Source: an uncultured Lachnospiraceae bacterium
GTDB taxonomy: Bacteria > Bacillota > Clostridia > Lachnospirales > Lachnospiraceae
Length of the DNA: 6,156 nucleotides
Reading direction: 5' to 3'
Assembly: GCA_946413945.1 (NCBI GenBank)
Contig: CAMKMR010000115.1
Span: 1 to 6,156, forward strand
Shown: one piece after another, positions 1 to 6,053 of the stretch
Layout of the letters: the number at the start of each line of letters is the position of its first letter
Position numbering within the stretch: the first letter of the stretch is position 1
Translations under genes and position numbers: made by a program
The notes under the pieces: generated by a model
Database searches by the model: none
Seen by the model: only the letters and a program-made list of their open reading frames with translations
Told to the model about the DNA's origin: nothing

Positions 1-1
1 T

Positions 2-2872
2 AATGCAGGTGGAGGCGCAGGTATTAAGGCACCTGTTGATCTCTATCAGGAAGTAGAATTAGAAAAAGGAACTTACAGACTTACTCTCGACTACAATGGA
101 GCTAATGCTGATACAGGGCTTAAGTTATATGCAGGAGCTCGAGAAGCTGTTATCTGGCCGAGTAAAGCCTGGGAGTGGGTCAGTGAAGAAACATATGTAG
201 ATTTTACAATGGATGATGCAGGTAAGATCGTTATCGGAGTTAAAGGCAGCATAGGCGATGGCTGCTGGATAAAGCTAGATAATATCAAGCTTTTAAAAGC
301 TGATGCAGAGAAAGTTAGTGAAGATCCCGTAAGTGAGGATACAGAATATAAACCTGAGGATTCGGAAGTAGCTGTAAAAAAGAATGATATCATAGCTAAG
401 AATTCAGAATTTATTACAGGATTTGATCTTTCATCTTATGTTTCACTTAAAAACAGTGGTGTTAAATATTATGATTTTGATGGAAAAGAATTAAATGATC
501 AGGAATTCTTTAATTTCCTTTATCAGGACTGTGATGTTAACTATGTAAGAATAAGAGTATGGAATGATCCTTATGATGCATCAGGAAATGGCTATGGCGG
601 AGGAAATAATGACCTTGCTACAGCTATTAAGATTGGGAAGCTTGCAACAAATGCGGGAATGAAGGTACTTATAGATTTCCAGTATTCAGATTTCTGGGCT
701 GATCCAGGAAAACAGGATGTCCCAAAAGCATGGAGTGCTTACTTGGCAGATGAAAAAGTAACTGCGATTTATAACTATACCAAAGCAAGTCTTGAAAGCC
801 TTAAGGAAAATGCTGTTAATGTCGGTATGGTTCAGGTTGGAAATGAAAGCAATGGCTTTTTATGTGGTGAAACAAACTGGGATACTCTCTCAGGGATGTT
901 TAGTGCAGGAAGTAAAGCAGTCAGAGAGACATTTCCAGAGGCGTTAGTTGCACTTCATTTTGCTAATCCTGAAACTTCTGGCAGATATCAGAATTATGCC
1001 AAGCAGTTAAATGATCATAATGTTGATTATGATGTATTTGCTTCATCATATTATCCATATTTTCATGGCAGTGTAGATAACTTGAAAAATGTTCTTTCCC
1101 AGATCGCTGCGACATACCAGAAGAGAGTTATGGTAGCTGAGACCCAGTATATTTATACTATGGATGATTTTGATGGACATGAAAATTCAAGAAATCCCAA
1201 TAACAGTAATGATTATTTTTACAGCATAAGCACACAGGGACAGGTTGACTGTATCAGTGCAGTTGCTAATGCGGTTACATCCTGTGGAAACTTAGAAGAC
1301 GGAACAGCAGCAGGAATAGGCTTATTCTATTGGGAGCCTGCCTGGTTACCTGTGAATGTTGTAAAAGAAGGGGATGCAGATTACGATTCCAAGTTAGAAA
1401 AAAATAAGGAAATATGGAATAAATATGGTTCAGGCTGGGCAGCATCATTTGCAGGCGAGTACCAGCAAGATGCAGCAAATTGGTGGGGCGGATCTCCTAT
1501 TGATAATGAAGCTCTGTTTGATCCCGAGGGTCATCCGCTTGTCAGCCTTAAAGCATATCATTATCTTAGAACAGGAAGTAAAGCTGTACTAAGATTTAAT
1601 GATGTGGATAAGATTGAAGACCAGGTAATAGAAGTTGGCGGAAGCTATACACTTCCAGAAAAGGTAAAGGCAAAGTTCAATGATGGTACTAGTAAGGAAG
1701 TAGCGGTAAGCTGGGATGATAAAACATCTGTAGATGTAACTAAGGCGGGAACCTATACAGCTAAAGGTAGTTTCATTGTTGAAGAAGAAAATGCTAATAA
1801 AGAAAAAGTTAATAATTCGTACGAGATAAAAGCAAAGATAACAGTTGAAGCTTATAATTACCTTCTTAATCCAAAGTTTGAAGATGAGGAAAGCCATAAG
1901 GGCTGGACAGTTAACAGGATCAGCGGATTTAACAGTGAAAAAGATGGAGCGATAGTTGAAGATAAGTCTAATGCAAAGTCAGGAACTCATGTGATCCATT
2001 TTTGGTCTGATAAGGACTTTAGTTTAGAAGCTCAGCAAAAAGTTTTACTTAATAAGGGCGTATATAAATTCGGTGGTTTCGTTGAAGGAGAGATGAAGTC
2101 AGATATAGACACTGTTAAAGCTTTTCGGATCCTTAAAGATAATAAGACAGAAAGTGAAAATGTATCTCTCTCTGGCTGGTTAAACTGGCAGGAATTTAGT
2201 ATTGATGATATCACGATTACTGAGGATAATACTGAGCTTACAGTTGGTATCAGGGTAGATGGAACTAAAGGCAGCTGGGGGAATTTTGATGATTTTTATC
2301 TTATAAAAACAGGAGATATTTCAGCAGAAGAGCCTGATAATAAGCCTAAAGGAAAAGATGACGATAATATATCAGGAACAGAAGGAGATAAGCCATCAGA
2401 AGAAGCTGTAAAACCTGCAGATAATAAGCCTGCAAAAGAAGAAACAGCAAAGCCGGCAGAGATAAAACCTGATGATAAGATCAGTGAAATGGAAAAAGGA
2501 TATTCTTTAAAGAGGACAGACAAAAAATCGGCAGGAGAAATAGTTGATCTAGCAAAAGACTTGCTAAAGTCAGCAGATATAAAGAAGCCTGAAGATGTAA
2601 AACAGGAAGATATAAAAGAAAAAACAAAAGAAGACAGCAAAAAAGATACAAAAGAAGAGACAAAGAATGATAAGAAAGATGATTCTATTCTTACTACAGG
2701 AGCCGATGAGGATAAGAAAGAAGATTTAGATGAAACAAAAGAAAATAGCAATAATTCTACTTCAGAAGAAAAAATTTCTAATGGAAAGGTTATTGTAATT
2801 GTTTTATCTATCCTTGCAGGGCTTGGAATAGCGGTTGCAGCGGCAGTATTTGTTTTTTCAAGGAGAAAATAG
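2..2872 (+). CDS. Arabinogalactan endo-beta-1,4-galactanase (GH53), multimodular, membrane-anchored; 5' end outside the window
   Basis: Extracellular endo-galactanase expected to cut beta-1,4-galactan side chains of pectin (type I arabinogalactan). The frame is open from base 2, so the gene starts upstream; the ATG at 209 lies inside a module and is not the start. Modules in order: a beta-sandwich carbohydrate-binding-like module (to about 300, ending WIKLDNIKLLKA); the GH53 barrel (about 407-1580), beginning FITGFDLSSYV and containing YVRIRVWNDP and VLIDFQYSDFWADPGKQ. The general acid/base Glu is in VGNESNG (codon 845-847) and the nucleophile Glu in VAETQY (codon 1139-1141), so the enzyme looks active. 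An Ig-like domain follows (about 1596-1850), then a second carbohydrate-binding-like module (about 1862-2310) whose end (WGNFDDFYLIK) resembles that of the first. A Lys/Glu/Asp/Pro-rich spacer (about 2320-2780) leads to a C-terminal membrane helix (about 2786-2860) ending SRRK. The signal peptide is not visible. CBM61 is a guess for the flanking modules, based on that family's known pairing with GH53. No clear terminator follows. Confidence 0.93.
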   Translation, partial: NAGGGAGIKAPVDLYQEVELEKGTYRLTLDYNGANADTGLKLYAGAREAVIWPSKAWEWVSEETYVDFTMDDAGKIVIGVKGSIGDGCWIKLDNIKLLKADAEKVSEDPVSEDTEYKPEDSEVAVKKNDIIAKNSEFITGFDLSSYVSLKNSGVKYYDFDGKELNDQEFFNFLYQDCDVNYVRIRVWNDPYDASGNGYGGGNNDLATAIKIGKLATNAGMKVLIDFQYSDFWADPGKQDVPKAWSAYLADEKVTAIYNYTKASLESLKENAVNVGMVQVGNESNGFLCGETNWDTLSGMFSAGSKAVRETFPEALVALHFANPETSGRYQNYAKQLNDHNVDYDVFASSYYPYFHGSVDNLKNVLSQIAATYQKRVMVAETQYIYTMDDFDGHENSRNPNNSNDYFYSISTQGQVDCISAVANAVTSCGNLEDGTAAGIGLFYWEPAWLPVNVVKEGDADYDSKLEKNKEIWNKYGSGWAASFAGEYQQDAANWWGGSPIDNEALFDPEGHPLVSLKAYHYLRTGSKAVLRFNDVDKIEDQVIEVGGSYTLPEKVKAKFNDGTSKEVAVSWDDKTSVDVTKAGTYTAKGSFIVEEENANKEKVNNSYEIKAKITVEAYNYLLNPKFEDEESHKGWTVNRISGFNSEKDGAIVEDKSNAKSGTHVIHFWSDKDFSLEAQQKVLLNKGVYKFGGFVEGEMKSDIDTVKAFRILKDNKTESENVSLSGWLNWQEFSIDDITITEDNTELTVGIRVDGTKGSWGNFDDFYLIKTGDISAEEPDNKPKGKDDDNISGTEGDKPSEEAVKPADNKPAKEETAKPAEIKPDDKISEMEKGYSLKRTDKKSAGEIVDLAKDLLKSADIKKPEDVKQEDIKEKTKEDSKKDTKEETKNDKKDDSILTTGADEDKKEDLDETKENSNNSTSEEKISNGKVIVIVLSILAGLGIAVAAAVFVFSRRK

Positions 2873-2900
2873 GAAGAAATATAAGGAACTATGAATTTTT

Positions 2901-2912
2901 ATGAATATTCAT
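2901..2912. repeat. 12-bp perfect palindrome overlapping the -35 region
   Basis: ATGAATATTCAT reads the same on both strands and covers the expected -35 position of the downstream promoter. Its left half, ATGAAT, also occurs 10 bases upstream (2891-2896). Size and position would suit an operator for a dimeric repressor, but no regulator is encoded in the window, and an AT-rich palindrome of this length can arise by chance. Confidence 0.3.
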
Positions 2913-2934
2913 GGCGGAATTATTATAGTATAAT
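2906..2934 (+). promoter_or_regulatory. Probable sigma-A promoter for the 394-residue gene
   Basis: A perfect TATAAT -10 box lies at 2929-2934, 40 bases before the start codon at 2975. A 17-base spacer would put the -35 at 2906-2911 (TATTCA), only 3 of 6 matches to TTGACA, so the promoter is strong at -10 and weak at -35. This fits a gene transcribed separately from the galactanase. The rest of 2873-2974 shows no convincing hairpin terminator, so readthrough from the galactanase remains possible. Confidence 0.5.
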
Positions 2935-2961
2935 AACTGCATTCGTAAATCATTAATGTAC

Positions 2962-2968
2962 AAGGGGG
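2962..2968 (+). promoter_or_regulatory. Strong Shine-Dalgarno site for the 394-residue gene
   Basis: AAGGGGG lies 6 bases before the ATG at 2975. This fixes the start of the 394-residue gene and argues that it is a real, translated gene. Confidence 0.75.
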
Positions 2969-2974
2969 ATAACA

Positions 2975-4159
2975 ATGCATTTATCTGATAATAGAGATGA
3001 CCAAAACCAGAATAGTACAATTGATTCAAATATATCCTTTTTGGAATTGCCATTTTTTGATATGCCATTTCGTAAGCGCGTAAAAAAGTGTTGGGATAAT
3101 TTTCTTGTTGAAGAAGGAAAACTCAGAGAGTTGATTGATTCAAAAGCTGATGTGAATGAAATATGTGAAAACTTAGGTGAATTATTTGGAATAGCTTTTC
3201 AAAAGGTCTATGCTGAAGTTGGAAAGAATGGAGAAAAATACGACTTGATTTTTAATCTTGAAGGAGATTGGTCAAGACTATTTTCTCTTATATATTTTAA
3301 AAGAATGGCGCCTGAAAAAGTTTTTGACCATTGGAATATTATTGTGGGAAGACAATCAAATGGAAATGCAATAGATGCATTTGAAATCAGAATGGGTGAA
3401 AACTCCGTTAGTGCTGAGGATATTAATATATGGACTGATTGGAATGATGGATATGTTGATTTAGAAATATATTGTGAAAGCCTAATGCCACTTATTAATG
3501 CTGATAAAGGTCAAGCATATCAGTTATTATACATTCTTTTAGATCAATCAGTTGGAGAGTTGGCTGAAATGAAGTATATTTCAAGGATTGATTTTATTGA
3601 GAATCCGCGAAAAGAAGAATCCTTGAAATTAAGCGGATTACAAGAAGATTTTCTTGTTCATTTACAAATAACAAGAGATGAACTAATTAATGCAGAGAGG
3701 TATGTTGACCTATATAGTGCATATAGAATGCAACCGGATGAAAATTCTATTGATGGATTAAGAAAAGATGTTTTTGGTGGGGCATCATGTTTTGTTTCGA
3801 TTATAAACGATTTTTATAATGGGGACACATATATAATTGATTCTCTTGAGAGAGATGGTATTACATCAGGATATATATTTTATCCTTTGGATTGGGCTAC
3901 AGGAAGCGATAGGGCTGCAACAATTCTTGATTTTAGAGATTCACTGGTTGAACAGATAGAACAGACATGTGGAAAAGAGTGTTTTGAGTTTATTGGTGGT
4001 TTTACTGGGGTGAATTTTGGTTACATAGACTTTATAGCATATGATTTAAAACCTGTAATCGATACTATGATAGAATTGTTCGAAAAATCTAAAGTTAGAT
4101 GGGCAACATATCATAGTTTTCGAAAAGATGTTGATGCAGTAACTATATATCAAAAATAA
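2975..4159 (+). CDS. Uncharacterised 394-residue cytoplasmic protein, possibly immunity-like
   Basis: The function is not recognised. The start is supported by AAGGGGG six bases upstream. There is no signal peptide or membrane helix, so the protein is probably cytoplasmic. Two parts can be seen. Residues about 85-205 (DLIFNLEGDW, then APEKVFDHWNIIVGRQ, then LLYILLDQSVGE) follow a pattern I know from uncharacterised bacterial proteins: an 'I-x-x-EGD' strand, a 'P-x-x-x-x-x-W' segment and an 'ILLD-x-x-x-GE' helix. I cannot name that family with certainty. Residues about 235-392 form a second alpha/beta part with VDLYSAYRMQPDE, LRKDVFGG, FIGGFTGVNFGYIDFIAYD and WATYHSFRKDVDAV. No catalytic motif stands out. 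It has its own promoter and ends before a weak terminator-like hairpin, so it appears to be a single-gene unit. Two-part soluble proteins in accessory regions are often immunity or orphan proteins of polymorphic-toxin loci, but that is only context inference. Confidence 0.8.
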   Translation: MHLSDNRDDQNQNSTIDSNISFLELPFFDMPFRKRVKKCWDNFLVEEGKLRELIDSKADVNEICENLGELFGIAFQKVYAEVGKNGEKYDLIFNLEGDWSRLFSLIYFKRMAPEKVFDHWNIIVGRQSNGNAIDAFEIRMGENSVSAEDINIWTDWNDGYVDLEIYCESLMPLINADKGQAYQLLYILLDQSVGELAEMKYISRIDFIENPRKEESLKLSGLQEDFLVHLQITRDELINAERYVDLYSAYRMQPDENSIDGLRKDVFGGASCFVSIINDFYNGDTYIIDSLERDGITSGYIFYPLDWATGSDRAATILDFRDSLVEQIEQTCGKECFEFIGGFTGVNFGYIDFIAYDLKPVIDTMIELFEKSKVRWATYHSFRKDVDAVTIYQK

Positions 4160-4178
4160 GATATTATTTAAAGAGTAT

Positions 4179-4200
4179 TATATCATGATGGTATATTTTT
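4179..4200 (+). terminator. Weak terminator-like hairpin plus T run
   Basis: TATATCA (4179-4185) pairs with TGGTATA (4189-4195) through seven pairs, one of them G-U, around a TGA loop, followed at once by five T residues (4196-4200). It lies 19 bases after the stop of the 394-residue gene, where a terminator is expected. The stem is AT-rich and therefore weak. It also runs up to the only possible start (TTG at 4199) of the next reading frame, which counts against that frame having a normal initiation site. Confidence 0.35.
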
Positions 4201-4402
4201 GACCGAAGAAGAATATAGTGAGTTTGTACGTACTGAGATTGTAGTAAATGCAGCTACACATCGTGACCATGGCTATGTAAAGGAATATGGCGAGGGTGTT
4301 GATAGGATGTACAAGGAACTAGAAGCTATAGGTCTTCCGGATCCTGTCTATAATAACAATACGTTTATTCTTAAAACGACGGTTTTGAGTGCGTCGTTTG
4401 AA

Positions 4403-4454
4403 CATGAATCGACGCAAAATGCGAGGATTGGAGAGGAAAACGCGTCGATTCATG
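4403..4454. repeat. 13-bp perfect inverted repeat at the entry of the 21-bp array
   Basis: CATGAATCGACGC (4403-4415) is the exact reverse complement of GCGTCGATTCATG (4442-4454), leaving a 26-base loop that holds the first array unit. A second partner for the inner 10 bases, GCGTCGATTC, occurs at 4484-4493. The left arm lies outside the array; the right arm is part of unit 2. The structure could form a hairpin in DNA or RNA and may have seeded or stalled replication at the array; that role is inference. Confidence 0.6.
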
Positions 4455-4711
4455 CTAAAAACGCGTCGATTGAGGCTAAAAACGCGTCGATTCAGACTGA
4501 AAACGCGTCGATTGAGGCTAAAAACGCGCGGATTGAAGATGAAAACGCGCGGATTGGAAACAAAAACGTGCGGATTGGAGCTAAAAATGTGCGGATTGGA
4601 AACAAAAACGTGCGGATTGGAGACAAAAACGCGAGGATTGAGACTGAAAACGCGAGGATTGAGACTGAAAACGCGAGGATTGGAGACAAAAACGCGAGGA
4701 TTGAAACTCAG
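4418..4711 (+). repeat. 21-bp tandem repeat array (14 units) encoding N-[AV]-[RS]-I-x-x-[KEQ] heptads
   Basis: Fourteen consecutive units of exactly 21 bases, consensus AACGCGNGGATTGGAGACAA plus A, lie in frame with the RecG-like remnant. Two decayed units follow (NIWNRVK and NDWIQYV, to 4753). Units fall into blocks: TCG-Ser units 2-5, CGG-Arg units 6-10 (8-10 with Val) and AGG-Arg units 11-14; unit 1 also has AGG. Units 3 and 5 are identical in DNA, as are 11 and 12, which points to recent local duplication. Asn at the first and Ile at the fourth position of every heptad is the a/d spacing of a coiled coil, though Gly in about half the units weakens helix propensity. The array is rich in GCG, TCG and CGG, unlike the AT-rich codons of neighbouring genes. 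Copy number probably varies between strains. Confidence 0.95.
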
Positions 4712-4790
4712 AATATCTGGAATAGGGTTAAAAATGATTGGATCCAATACGTCAGGGATTTAAAGAAAAAAGGTTTGATGTTGATTATAT

Positions 4791-4796
4791 GGAGAG
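4791..4796 (+). promoter_or_regulatory. Shine-Dalgarno site for the 325-residue gene
   Basis: GGAGAG lies 12 bases before the ATG at 4809, a somewhat long but workable spacing, inside the end of the upstream remnant. It supports the ATG at 4809 as the start of the 325-residue gene and suggests translational coupling or cotranscription with the array-bearing frame. Confidence 0.5.
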
Positions 4797-4808
4797 AGTT
4801 AAAGAATT

Positions 4809-5786
4809 ATGAATGACAAAGATTACAATAAATTGATCAAGGACTATGAGAAGCTTCATTATTCACGTCCTGATATTTATATTATGGATTACAGAGATGG
4901 GTTCCTGACAAGAAGTGAAAAGGTACAAGCAAGAAAATTATTGGATCAAAACAAAGAGGATGGGATAAGGATTCTGCTTACCTGGCTCGGGATGAACAGT
5001 GGTTATTATGAATATAAGTATTATAAAGCTTTTAAAAATCATGATATGGAAATGCTTAACAATGCACTTTATGAAACTGCACTGATCGAGCATTTGGACT
5101 GTATCTGTGATCCGGGGTATGACCATGCATTTTTTGCATTTGTTGTAATACCTCAGATATTGGCGGCAAATGTGCCTGACAGGATTGAAAAACTTATTCC
5201 GAAAGAAAATGGTCCCGCGAATAATGGCTATAATGCCGGACCGTGTATCGTAAATCTTCTGATGGCAGTATGGTATGGGGATGAGAATCAAAAAGAGATG
5301 GCAACAGAGCAAGCTGAGAGATTTTTAAATAAGAAGATTACGCTTATTGAAAGAGGATATATCGACAGTTATCTCGGTTTCTTGAAAAAAGATCCTCAGA
5401 TGATAAATGAAGGACTTGTGGAATTATGCCAAGGCAAAAAAAAGAATCGTGATTCAGCGGAAGATGCATTTACAAGGGGATTCTCAGTTGAAGCGCACGG
5501 TGTATATAATTTGGCTCATTGGGTATATAACGGAGAGTTAGAAAAAGATGTTGTTATGCCTGATGAACCGAATTTTTGTCAGGATCTGGCAATCTATCAA
5601 AAAGAGAGAAATTATAGGCATGGAGAGTTATATAGTGAATATCCTGATAATCTGGAGATATATAAGACTATGCTAAAGACTGAACCTCCGGTTATGCATC
5701 TTACTTTGCCTGTAAGGAAAAAATGTACACTTGATGTTAAACGATTCGAAAAAGAATTAATTGAAGAAATAATCAGAAATATGTAG
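4809..5786 (+). CDS. Uncharacterised 325-residue helical protein, Imm49-like (tentative)
   Basis: There is no firm family assignment. The protein is soluble, has no signal peptide or long hydrophobic helix, and looks mostly helical. Residues 21-75 (PDIYIMDYRDGF, ARKLLDQ, LLTWLGMNSGYYEYKYY) form an N-terminal part. Residues about 80-210 read like paired helices with an 'A-x-x-L/F' rhythm, including ILAANVPDRIEKLIP and NLLMAVWYGDENQKEMATEQAERFL. Residues 217-265 hold the most distinctive stretch: EDAFTRGFSVEAHGVYNLAHW, then VVMPDEPNFCQDLAIYQ. A helical-repeat body followed by an 'AHG-x-Y-x-LA ... MP-x-x-P-x-F' segment resembles what I recall of Imm49-type immunity proteins of polymorphic toxin systems, but I cannot verify this. 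It starts within the end of the upstream remnant (8-base overlap) and is followed 12 bases later by the CPBP fragment, so all three may share one transcript. No toxin gene is visible in the window. Confidence 0.75.
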   Translation: MNDKDYNKLIKDYEKLHYSRPDIYIMDYRDGFLTRSEKVQARKLLDQNKEDGIRILLTWLGMNSGYYEYKYYKAFKNHDMEMLNNALYETALIEHLDCICDPGYDHAFFAFVVIPQILAANVPDRIEKLIPKENGPANNGYNAGPCIVNLLMAVWYGDENQKEMATEQAERFLNKKITLIERGYIDSYLGFLKKDPQMINEGLVELCQGKKKNRDSAEDAFTRGFSVEAHGVYNLAHWVYNGELEKDVVMPDEPNFCQDLAIYQKERNYRHGELYSEYPDNLEIYKTMLKTEPPVMHLTLPVRKKCTLDVKRFEKELIEEIIRNM

Positions 5787-5798
5787 AAAGACAGACTT

Positions 5799-6053
5799 AT
5801 GAAGAGTAAGACGATTGAAAATATGGCACTTTTCATGATCATAGCATTTCTTCTTCCGCTGGTGATGGTTGCTGTGCAGAGTAAGGTACCAAGTAGTGTT
5901 GCCGGTTTTATTTTTTATGGGATTCAAGCTGCGACTCCTTCTATCGCCGCAATTATTGTTTTTGCGGTGAACAAGGAGTTGAGACTATTTTTTTCGCAAT
6001 CATTTCGTAAAGATCATTTAGCGATGGCTATTCTGTTACCGAAGGTGGGTTAA
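5799..6053 (+). pseudogene. CPBP (CAAX-like) intramembrane metalloprotease, N-terminal fragment, truncated
   Basis: This 84-residue frame matches the start of CPBP-family glutamic/metallo intramembrane proteases (type II CAAX-like, ABI). These are typically 200-300 residues long and act in the cytoplasmic membrane, and some serve in bacteriocin self-immunity. Seen: a charged N-terminus (MKSKTIEN), a first membrane helix at about residues 9-27, then GFIFYGIQAATPSIAAIIVF, a second helix with the family-typical 'YGIQAATPSIAA' stretch, then a basic NKELRLFFSQSFRKDH loop. The frame ends KVG-stop right after AILLP, where a third helix should begin. All catalytic motifs (EExxxR, FxxxH and the later His) are missing, so no protease activity is possible. 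The stop lies within the left arm of an inverted repeat, consistent with interruption by an inserted element. The ATG at 5799 has only a weak upstream AAAG, 12 bases after the previous stop. Confidence 0.7.

Larger units (their letters stand above)
4172..4816 (+). pseudogene. Remnant of RecG-like (HATPase_c_4) ATP-binding regulator, internally deleted, carrying a heptapeptide array
   Basis: This is a collapsed copy of the AlbA_2/HATPase_c_4 family (often labelled 'RecG-like' or 'ATP-binding protein'), whose members usually have several hundred residues. Seen: EIVVNAATHRD, the motif that opens the ATPase-like domain, is joined within about two residues to GYVKEYGEGVDRM and then GLPDPVYNNNTFILKTTV, the family's C-terminal block. 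From knowledge of the family, roughly 60-70 residues normally separate these, including the SPG-type loop and the RNP segment, so an in-frame deletion is inferred at about 4266-4273. The N-terminal DNA-binding half is also absent. The frame opens after a stop at 4169-4171, and the only usable start is a TTG at 4199 with no Shine-Dalgarno and next to a terminator-like hairpin. Residues 74-171 counted from that TTG are fourteen heptads. The tail then runs into the next gene with an 8-base overlap. It may still be translated by readthrough, but ATP binding cannot survive. Confidence 0.75.

Noticed and set aside
209..211. ATG as the start of the galactanase
   Set aside because: The frame is open back to base 2 with sensible beta-sandwich sequence, and the ATG lies inside that module with no signal peptide after it.
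2689..2706. Sortase-like motif (LTTGADE) near the C-terminus of the galactanase
   Set aside because: It lacks the Pro of LPxTG, and the hydrophobic helix follows about 30 residues later instead of directly, so it is not a sorting signal.
2296..2751. Reverse-strand 151-residue Ser/Phe-rich frame opposite the linker
   Set aside because: It is the antisense of the Lys/Glu-rich linker; composition explains the open frame, and no start signals are seen.
2873..2974. Rho-independent terminator after the galactanase
   Set aside because: The only dyad is the loopless ATGAATATTCAT palindrome without a following T run; it fits a protein-binding site better.
4418..4711. CRISPR array
   Set aside because: The repeats are directly adjacent 21-bp units without unique spacers, and they are in frame with coding sequence, so this is a minisatellite.
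4418..4711. Template or variable repeat of a diversity-generating retroelement
   Set aside because: Differences between units are not concentrated at adenines, and there is no reverse transcriptase in the window.
4319..4747. Reverse-strand 142-residue open frame over the array
   Set aside because: It is a shadow of the stop-poor 21-bp repeat, with no ribosome binding site and no family resemblance.
4389..4763. Arginine/lysine-rich + strand frame over the array (TRGLRLK repeats)
   Set aside because: Same shadow effect in the +1 frame; only the other frame continues the recognisable HATPase_c_4 sequence upstream.
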